Both the position numbers and the translations under genes were made by a program. Positions 57,922 to 64,000 of a stretch of DNA of 64,000 nucleotides are shown here, piece after piece. The DNA is from Caulobacter sp. Root343. GTDB taxonomy: Bacteria; Pseudomonadota; Alphaproteobacteria; Caulobacterales; Caulobacteraceae. Below the pieces are notes generated by a model. It did no database searches. It was not told the DNA's origin and saw only the letters and a list, made by a program, of their open reading frames with translations. The DNA lies in assembly GCF_001425745.1 (NCBI RefSeq), contig NZ_LMDF01000011.1:218387-282386 (forward strand), given 5' to 3'. Each line of letters starts with the position of its first letter. Positions within the stretch are counted from its first letter, which is position 1.

Positions 57922-60503
57922 GCCGCCGGCCGAAACGCTCCGCGAGCTGGACCCGCGTCCTGACCATCGCCGCGCCGTTGGCCGCCGTCGTCGCCCTTGT
58001 CGCCGGCGCTCCGGCGGTGCTCGCCGCCCTCGGACGGCCGTCGGGCCAGGGTGTCGCCAGCGGCTATGATCGCCTGGTCGACGCCATCGCCCAGCGGCAA
58101 TGGCTGTCGGTGCGCTACGACGCCCACGGCGAGCCGCGGATCGCCCTGCGCGACGGCCCGGTCGGCGACGACCGGCGTCTGCGCGCCTTCGTCAACGAGT
58201 CCTATCTGCGCAACGATCTCCAGGACCCGGCGGTCTGGCGGCTCAGCGACGACGGCCAATGGGTCGAGGGCATCGATCCCTACGCCCACCAGATCGATCG
58301 GCCGTTCTCGGGCGGCGGCGCCTGGAACGGGCCGATCCTGTTCCGCGCCGGCCCCTCGCCGGGTCCGCGCCTGCAGCCGCTGGGCGAGCCGCTCCCGCCC
58401 CCCATCGTTCTGGAACCGCGGGGCGCGCCCGCCGCCGCTTGCGACATCCTTATGCCGACGCGCCGCGCGAGCGCGCCCGGGCCGCGCCGGGCCCTCTCGA
58501 TCTGCCTGAAGGATGGCGACGCCCCGCCGCACGCCGTCGGCTCGGTGATCCTGATCGGAGACCAGGCCGTCGTCCGGGTGCAGACCCCGTCGATCCTGGA
58601 AATCCGCGTCGGCGGCCGAGACGCGCGGCCGCGCGCCGACGGCGAGGTAACCCTGACGCCCCTCCCACGAGGCGAGACCCTGACCTTGCGGACCGGCCAG
58701 TCGGTGCTGCGCCTGCGCCTCGACGGCGGGCCGACCGATATCGCCCACGGCGAACCATCGGGCGCCCGCGCCTACTTCCCGGCGCTACAGCCCCTGGCGC
58801 AGCCGGTCGAACGCGCCATGGCCGGTCGACCGCCCAAGCCCCTGCGGCTGTCGCTCGACGCGCGCCTGCAACAGGAAGCCCAGGACGCCCTGTCCGCCGG
58901 TGTCGCCACGGTGCGCGCCAGCCCGTCGCCAGACGCCAAGCCAGACCCCGGCGACGCCTTCAAGGCCGCTGTCACGGTGATGGACACGACCAGCGGCCAG
59001 GTGTTGGCCGTCGCCTCCTGGCCGCTGATCGAGAACGATCTCGCGCCCGCTCAGCGCCGCATGCGCCGTGGCCAGAACCTGATCGACCAGAACCACAATT
59101 TCGAGCGCCTGCCTGTCGGCTCGATGGCCAAGGGGCCGTTCTCCCTGGCGATCCTCGACGCCGATCCGGGCTTGGCGACGTTGAAGATCCAAGGCGGCGC
59201 CACCGGCCGCGTCCGCACTGTGCTGGGCATGGATCTCGGCAAGGGCGGGTTCGACAACCACGGGCTCGGCATGACCGATTTCCCGACCTTCCTGGAGCAT
59301 TCCAACAACCGCTACGCCCTGGCGCTGATGATGCTGGCCTATCGCGATCCGGCCGCGCCGTCCGCACCGGCGCGCGCCCAGCCGCCGCCGGTTGAGGCCT
59401 GGTCGCTGGAAGGGCGAAGCCGCACCGACACCCCGCCCTTGCCAGTGTTCGGCGAGGCGACGGCGCCGGGGCCGTTCGGATGGGTCCTGCGCCCGCCGCC
59501 CGGACGCGGCCCGGCCTGGACCGATCGCCTGGCCCGGCTGTTCGACCTCGACGCAGGCCAGGGCGGAGGCTGTCATTACGATGTCGGCGTCTGGCGGGGC
59601 CTGGCCGGGGCGACGCCGCCCTGCGCCTCGCCCTTGGCCGGCGCCGCGCCGGAGCGCGAGCACCTCGGGTTCGACGCCGTCGCCTCCTTCCGCAACGACT
59701 ATCTGATGGCCGTGCTCGGCGGCAGCCGCTCGACCTGGAGCGCCATCAAGATGGCCGAGGTCTATTCGCGGATCGTCACCGGCCGCCAGGTGCGAGCCCG
59801 CCTCACCCCCGCCGCCGATCCGCCAGCCGCCGACCTGCCGATGCGCAGCCCTGGCGTCCGCGCCACGGTGCTCGACGGCCTGTCGCGCGTGGTGAAGAGC
59901 GGCACCGCCGCCTGGCTCGGCCGCGAGTTCGCCGGCATGGGCTACGGCCCGGACGTCGCGCTGTTCGGCAAGACCGGCACCATGAAGGTCGCCGGCGAGG
60001 CGCCCAGCGAACCAGGCGCGATCCTGCTGCGGCAACTTGCGCGCAGCGACTGCGGCTTGCGATGGGACGCCGCGGCCGGCGTGCTCAAGTTCGGCTTCGT
60101 CGCGCCGCGCGACCGGGCCGAGGCGGCGCGGCAGATCCTGGGCCTCAAGGAGACCCGCTGCCGGGTGCGCGTCGCGAGCCGGCGCGATCTCGCCGACCAG
60201 GCGGCGGCGGAGATGCAGCGCTACGCCTGCGGCTACCGCAACTGTCAGCCGGGGGATTTCGAGCCCGAGCCGGACGGCCGCGTCGTCACCCTCCCGCTGC
60301 GTCCGGTCGAGCCTCCGTTGCTCGACGGGCACGCCATCGCCGTCGTCGCCGTGCGTCAGGAGGGCGGGCGGCCCGTGCGAGGCCTGACCATCGTCGTCAA
60401 TCTGCAGGACAAGCGCCAGGCCGAGACACCCGCCCTGGCGGTGGCGGCGGCCATCCTGCGCTCGCCCGCCGCCCATGCCTGGATCGCCGGAGGCGGGACA
60501 TGA
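57918..60503 (+). CDS. Penicillin-binding transpeptidase (class B-like)
   Basis: 861 residues: one N-terminal membrane anchor (about 14-34), a large periplasmic non-catalytic region (about 35-310), and a transpeptidase domain. Catalytic motifs are complete: SMAK at 402-405, SNN at 462-464, and KTGT at 685-688. The spacing from SxN to KTG is wide (223 residues against about 150 in FtsI), with a Pro-rich and Cys-containing insertion. Partner of the preceding SEDS-like protein, as in RodA-PBP2 and FtsW-FtsI. ATGA overlaps at both ends. Confidence 0.85.
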   Translation: MSRRPKRSASWTRVLTIAAPLAAVVALVAGAPAVLAALGRPSGQGVASGYDRLVDAIAQRQWLSVRYDAHGEPRIALRDGPVGDDRRLRAFVNESYLRNDLQDPAVWRLSDDGQWVEGIDPYAHQIDRPFSGGGAWNGPILFRAGPSPGPRLQPLGEPLPPPIVLEPRGAPAAACDILMPTRRASAPGPRRALSICLKDGDAPPHAVGSVILIGDQAVVRVQTPSILEIRVGGRDARPRADGEVTLTPLPRGETLTLRTGQSVLRLRLDGGPTDIAHGEPSGARAYFPALQPLAQPVERAMAGRPPKPLRLSLDARLQQEAQDALSAGVATVRASPSPDAKPDPGDAFKAAVTVMDTTSGQVLAVASWPLIENDLAPAQRRMRRGQNLIDQNHNFERLPVGSMAKGPFSLAILDADPGLATLKIQGGATGRVRTVLGMDLGKGGFDNHGLGMTDFPTFLEHSNNRYALALMMLAYRDPAAPSAPARAQPPPVEAWSLEGRSRTDTPPLPVFGEATAPGPFGWVLRPPPGRGPAWTDRLARLFDLDAGQGGGCHYDVGVWRGLAGATPPCASPLAGAAPEREHLGFDAVASFRNDYLMAVLGGSRSTWSAIKMAEVYSRIVTGRQVRARLTPAADPPAADLPMRSPGVRATVLDGLSRVVKSGTAAWLGREFAGMGYGPDVALFGKTGTMKVAGEAPSEPGAILLRQLARSDCGLRWDAAAGVLKFGFVAPRDRAEAARQILGLKETRCRVRVASRRDLADQAAAEMQRYACGYRNCQPGDFEPEPDGRVVTLPLRPVEPPLLDGHAIAVVAVRQEGGRPVRGLTIVVNLQDKRQAETPALAVAAAILRSPAAHAWIAGGGT

Positions 60504-60886
60504 AGCCCTGGGTCCCGCGCCTCGGCGTCGCCGTGCTGTGGCTCGCCGCCATCGGCCTTGGCGCCGGGATGGCCCGGCCTTCGCCGGCGCCGCGTGTCGA
60601 CGCCACGGCGCCGCGCTGGCTTACCGTGGACGTCGCGGCCGACAGCCCCGCCGCGCGCGACTGGCCGCACTTCTTCGCCTGCTCCGGCCTTGCCGGCGAT
60701 CCCGTCCTGATGCGCGCCACCCTCGGACTCAACGGTGGAGGCTCGGAAAGCGTTTGGCGTCGAGACGGTTCGGACACGCCGATCCGCGTGGCCCTCGTCC
60801 CCCTCGAGACCCCGGCGGCGGACGAGGCCGATCGGATCATAGAGGCGGCGACCCGAGCCGTCGCCGATTGTGGAGACACGCCATGA
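60500..60886 (+). CDS. Small secreted protein of the GTPase/PBP operon
   Basis: 128 residues with a signal peptide or anchor (RLGVAVLWLAAIGLGAGMA). The mature part has two cysteines (FFACSGLAGDP and VADCGDTP). No family recognised. ATGA overlaps with both neighbours. Confidence 0.75.
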   Translation: MKPWVPRLGVAVLWLAAIGLGAGMARPSPAPRVDATAPRWLTVDVAADSPAARDWPHFFACSGLAGDPVLMRATLGLNGGGSESVWRRDGSDTPIRVALVPLETPAADEADRIIEAATRAVADCGDTP

Positions 60887-63105
60887 CGGTCCTCCGGACC
60901 GAGACGCCGCTCCGTCTAAAGGTCGACGGCTTCCGCAAGCCGCTGCGCCTGCGGCCGTTGCGCCGCGAAGGCGCTTTGGAGACGTTCGCGGTCGAGGGCG
61001 AGACGCTGGAGGCTGTGCGCTTCGCCCCGACTGGCGTCGTGCGCGACGTCGGCGGCCGGCTGACGGCCCTCCCTGACGTGGCCGACCTCTACGCGGCGGC
61101 GCAGGACGCTTTCGAGGCGCTCGGCCGGCGGCTGCGGGCCGTCGCGCCTCGCGCCGCCCTGCCCGTCGAGGACGTCGTCCGGGCGGCGAGCGGCTGCTTC
61201 TGGCTGCAGCCCCCGCCCGGCCCGTCCCTCGAGATGTGGTTGGCCGGCCATCCCGGCCCCGTGGCCGAGCCTGTCGTCGCCGCCTTCGCCCGCCGCTTGG
61301 CCGAGGCCCTCGGCGAGCTGCACGCGGCCGGCGTTGTCCACGGGGATCTGTCGCCTCGAGCCGTGCTGATCGATGACGGCGAGGTTCGCCTGACCGGTTT
61401 CATGATCGATCGCCGCCCGTTCTTCCGCGTGCTGCGCGGCCAGCAAGGCCTGGTCGAGTCCGGCTATGCGCCGCCGGAAGCCCACGACGGCGCCCTGCGC
61501 CATCCCATCGGCCCGGCCGCGGATCTCTACGCCGCCAGCGCCCTGCTCCAGCGTCTGCTGACCGGCAACGCGCCGCCGGCCGCCAACCTCGCCGCCCGTG
61601 TGGCCGGCGACAACGTCTGGCCGAGCGGCGTCGTGATGTCCGCCGGCTTGCGCGTCGGGATCGAGGCGGGCTTGGCGCCGGTCGCGGCGGATCGTCCCGC
61701 CAGCGCGGCGGCGTGGTTGGCCGGCCTGGATCTCGGCCCCGAGCCCGAGGAGAGCCCCTGGTTCGACGGCTTGGCGAAGGCGCCGCCAGCCCCTCCGTCG
61801 CCGGAGCCGGAACCGGAGACCGATCCGTTCGTCGTGCCGCCTCCGCCGGCGGTCGAGGCCGAGGCTGATCCGTCCGCACCGGCGCCGGCCGTCGCCGAAG
61901 CCCCGCTGACGCTCGCCCGCGACACGCCGGCCCGTCGCCGGCTGGGCCTGTGGACCGGCGCCGTCAGCCTCGCGGTGGTCGCCGTTGCCGTGGCCGCCGC
62001 CCTTGTCGGCCCCAAGCTCAATCCACGTCCGCCTTCCCGCGCCGAGGCGCCCGAAGCCGTCGCCCCCGCCGCGCCGACGGGCTGCCAGTGGCTTTCGGCC
62101 GCCGATGGCTGGCGGCTGCGCTGCCCGGACGCGCCGGCCCAAGGCCTGCGCTTGCCCGAACGGTTCGACGCCCAGACGACGGCGCGCGCCGCGGCGGGCG
62201 AGCCAGCGGCCATGGAGCGGCTGGGCGCCTTCTATCGCCTGCGGGCCGGCGAGACGGCCAATCCCGACCGCGGCGCCTATGCCTATCAGGCGCTGGGCTG
62301 GCTGCAGCGCGCCGCTGGCGCTGCCGACGACGGTCGACCCGACACGGCGCGGGCGCGCGACGACGCGGCCCTGGCGCTCGGCCAGATGCTGGCCCACGGC
62401 GAGGGCGGCCGCGCCCCGGACCCCGCCGCCGCCGAAGCGCGCCTTCGCCAGGCCGCGGCCGGCAGCCGGGCCGACGCCGTGCTCGCGCTCGGCCAGCTCC
62501 TGGAATCCCAGGCCGGCGGCGATGCCGATCGACTGGCCGAGGCGCGCGGCCTCTATGCCCGGGTGGCCCAGCTCGGCGACGGTTCGATCCTGCAGCGCGA
62601 GGGCGAACGCGGCCTCGCCCGCATCGACGCGGTCGCCAAGCCGCCGCCGGTCGAAGTCGAGGCGCGACCCAAGCCGCCGATCGACGAAAAGCCCGTGCAA
62701 AAGCCGGCTCCGGCGCGGAAGCCTATCCCGCCCAAGGCCAAGCCGTCGCCCGTCAAGGCCGTCGCGAAGCCGCCCGCCCCGAAGATCGAACCACCCAAGC
62801 GGGCCGCGCCCGTTGTTCCCGCCCCGCCGAAGCCCGCGCCCCTCCCGCCTCGCCGCCCCGTCGCGCCCGTGCGTGCGCCGACACCAACGCCGGCGCCGGC
62901 CCTGCGCACCTGGACCGCCTCGACCTTCGTGAAGGTCGATCCGACGGCGAACTTCTCTTCCGCGGTGGAGCTGGCCGGCCGGGCCGCCTGCGACAGCGAA
63001 GGCGGCGAGACCCTGTCGGTCCGCGCCGGCGACACTCTCTGCCCCAACGGCGTCAACTACTGCCAGGTGCGCGCCGTCGCCACCTGCCAAGGAGCCAGAC
63101 CATGA
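60883..63105 (+). CDS. Membrane-anchored pseudokinase with Sel1-like repeats and Cys-rich C-terminus
   Basis: 740 residues. Residues about 1-300 form a protein-kinase-like domain. The catalytic loop is HGDLSPRAVL at 153-162, against HRDLKPENIL normally, so the Asn is lost. The DFG motif is replaced by LTGFM. C-lobe elements PPEAHD and GPAADLYAASALLQRLLTG remain. Then come a Pro-rich spacer, a membrane helix (about 350-372), Sel1/TPR-like repeats (about 400-570, ALALGQMLAHGEGGRA), a Pro/Lys-rich linker, and a C-terminal domain with four cysteines. Predicted sensor or scaffold rather than an active kinase. Confidence 0.8.
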   Translation: MTVLRTETPLRLKVDGFRKPLRLRPLRREGALETFAVEGETLEAVRFAPTGVVRDVGGRLTALPDVADLYAAAQDAFEALGRRLRAVAPRAALPVEDVVRAASGCFWLQPPPGPSLEMWLAGHPGPVAEPVVAAFARRLAEALGELHAAGVVHGDLSPRAVLIDDGEVRLTGFMIDRRPFFRVLRGQQGLVESGYAPPEAHDGALRHPIGPAADLYAASALLQRLLTGNAPPAANLAARVAGDNVWPSGVVMSAGLRVGIEAGLAPVAADRPASAAAWLAGLDLGPEPEESPWFDGLAKAPPAPPSPEPEPETDPFVVPPPPAVEAEADPSAPAPAVAEAPLTLARDTPARRRLGLWTGAVSLAVVAVAVAAALVGPKLNPRPPSRAEAPEAVAPAAPTGCQWLSAADGWRLRCPDAPAQGLRLPERFDAQTTARAAAGEPAAMERLGAFYRLRAGETANPDRGAYAYQALGWLQRAAGAADDGRPDTARARDDAALALGQMLAHGEGGRAPDPAAAEARLRQAAAGSRADAVLALGQLLESQAGGDADRLAEARGLYARVAQLGDGSILQREGERGLARIDAVAKPPPVEVEARPKPPIDEKPVQKPAPARKPIPPKAKPSPVKAVAKPPAPKIEPPKRAAPVVPAPPKPAPLPPRRPVAPVRAPTPTPAPALRTWTASTFVKVDPTANFSSAVELAGRAACDSEGGETLSVRAGDTLCPNGVNYCQVRAVATCQGARP

Positions 63106-63833
63106 TCCGAGCGACGCGATCCCTCGTGGCGGCGGTCGCCGTCGCCCTGCTGTCGGGCGCGAGCCAAGCCCACGCCCAGAACGCCTTTCGGGGCGATTGC
63201 GAGCAGGCGCGGCGGTTCGCCGACTCCGTCGCCTTCAAAGCGTCGTATCGCGGCGTGCAGCGCATGACGCCCCAGGCCGCCGATCCCTGCGGGCGGGACG
63301 TGGTCGCGATCTACGATCTGAAGCGGCGCAACGAATCCAACGCCAACTACGACCTGGTGGGGCGCTACTATTATCTGTGGCCCGACAACGCCGCCTGCCG
63401 CGAGGAGGTCCACGACCGTCTAGCCGGCGTCGCCCGCATCACCCAGGAGGTGCGGCCCAACGGCCTGCTCTGCGAGGTGCAGCTGCACCTCGACTTCGAC
63501 GTGGCCGAGGACGAGAAATACGGCCCCAACCGGTTCTCCAAGCTGATCACCCTGGTCGGCGCCGACACCTCGCGCTTCGCCGCCACCGCGCCGGGCGAGA
63601 CCGGCGGGACGGTCTTCTACGAAGCCCCGGCCCATACGGTCGATCGCGCCGCCGGCCCCGCCGACGAAAACAGCGACGTCGTCACGGACCGCGCCGAGGC
63701 GCCGCCCCCCGCCGCCGCCAATCCCTACACGCCCGGGCGCCGCCAGTTCTTCGACCGGCGGCTGGGCCGCTTCTATTATTACGACCCGTTGCGCGAGGCC
63801 TACTTCTGGGAGAATGGCGAGCCTCGCGACTAG
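63102..63833 (+). CDS. Secreted protein, last overlapping gene of the operon
   Basis: 243 residues with a Sec signal peptide (SLVAAVAVALLSGASQAHA). The mature part has six cysteines, including GDCEQARRF, ADPCGRD and NAACREEV, and is aromatic-rich at the end (RRLGRFYYYDPLREAYFW). No family recognised. Its ATG overlaps the pseudokinase stop; no gene overlaps its own stop. Confidence 0.78.
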   Translation: MIRATRSLVAAVAVALLSGASQAHAQNAFRGDCEQARRFADSVAFKASYRGVQRMTPQAADPCGRDVVAIYDLKRRNESNANYDLVGRYYYLWPDNAACREEVHDRLAGVARITQEVRPNGLLCEVQLHLDFDVAEDEKYGPNRFSKLITLVGADTSRFAATAPGETGGTVFYEAPAHTVDRAAGPADENSDVVTDRAEAPPPAAANPYTPGRRQFFDRRLGRFYYYDPLREAYFWENGEPRD

Positions 63834-63947
63834 GGGCCCGCGCCGGCCAGCGAAGGTTCGAAAGGCCTGGGTGGGCGGCACGAACGACGGTATTGGATGC
63901 GCCCCACACCGCGTGGAACGACGACACCACCGCATCGAGGACGAGGA

Positions 63948-64000
63948 ATGAGCCTTTTCGATCTGGACGCCTGGCGCGAGCGCATGGACGAGCGCTGGTT
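63948..64000 (+). CDS. Partial gene running off the window end
   Basis: ATG at 63948 after GAGGACGAGGA, translating MSLFDLDAWRERMDERW. It starts 115 nt after the previous stop, so it may be a new transcription unit or a spaced operon member. Too short to assign. Confidence 0.6.
   Translation, partial: MSLFDLDAWRERMDERW

Noticed and set aside
50873-63833. Type VI secretion system
   Set aside because: A P-loop GTPase and membrane proteins suggested TssM/TssL at first, but there is no TssB/C, Hcp, VgrG or ClpV, and the PBP/SEDS pair does not fit.

Overview
The window comes from a high-GC alphaproteobacterium, almost certainly a Caulobacter species or close relative. The main evidence is a DivL-type kinase with tyrosine in place of the phospho-accepting histidine, a CC_3452-family secreted protein beside the F1 ATP synthase genes, Caulobacter-style palindromic intergenic repeats (one with a GANTC site), and the gene order proA-nadD-rsfS-rlmH-envC-like-ctpA.

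Layout. 1-569 has no convincing gene but holds hairpins before proA. 570-6287 is a conserved housekeeping block: proA, nadD, rsfS, rlmH, an EnvC-like LytM factor and ctpA. 6417-10354 is a small accessory insertion (PD40 protein, GNAT, two tandem paralogues of unknown function, a MocR-type regulator). It separates ctpA from its usual companions, a DUF610 polysaccharide-deacetylase-like gene and rppH. Next come two alpha/beta hydrolases, the first with a long Ala/Lys/Pro tail, a CerM-like repeat, an SMR exporter and a secreted protein. 15998-21232 (minus) is the F1 operon atpHAGDC, with a small zinc-ribbon gene between atpD and atpC.

21414-30396 mixes small secreted or membrane proteins, a LemA/TPM operon, a TonB-dependent receptor and a thiolase. 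A chemoreceptor, polA, a periplasmic protein with four TonB-C-like repeats, asd, rarD, two serine hydrolases, a DHA2 exporter, pdxY, ahcY (with a visible promoter and palindrome), a DUF1176 protein and divL follow, up to 49710. A duplicated zincin lies at 49865-50614.

The most unusual part is 50873 to the window end. Nine genes on the plus strand are joined by 4-nt start/stop overlaps. They encode a single-pass membrane protein, a probable GTPase-associated protein (GAP1-like), a zinc-ribbon P-loop GTPase (double-GTPase-like), a small two-pass membrane protein, a large SEDS-like polytopic protein, a penicillin-binding transpeptidase with intact SxxK/SxN/KTG motifs, a small secreted protein, a membrane pseudokinase with Sel1-like repeats and a Cys-rich C-terminus, and a secreted protein. 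A further gene starts at 63948 and runs off the window. My inference is a GTPase-controlled, envelope-spanning system with its own glycan polymerase/transpeptidase pair. Its layout resembles the actinobacterial rodA-pbpA-pknA/B locus, but it is built on GTPase/GAP1 components.
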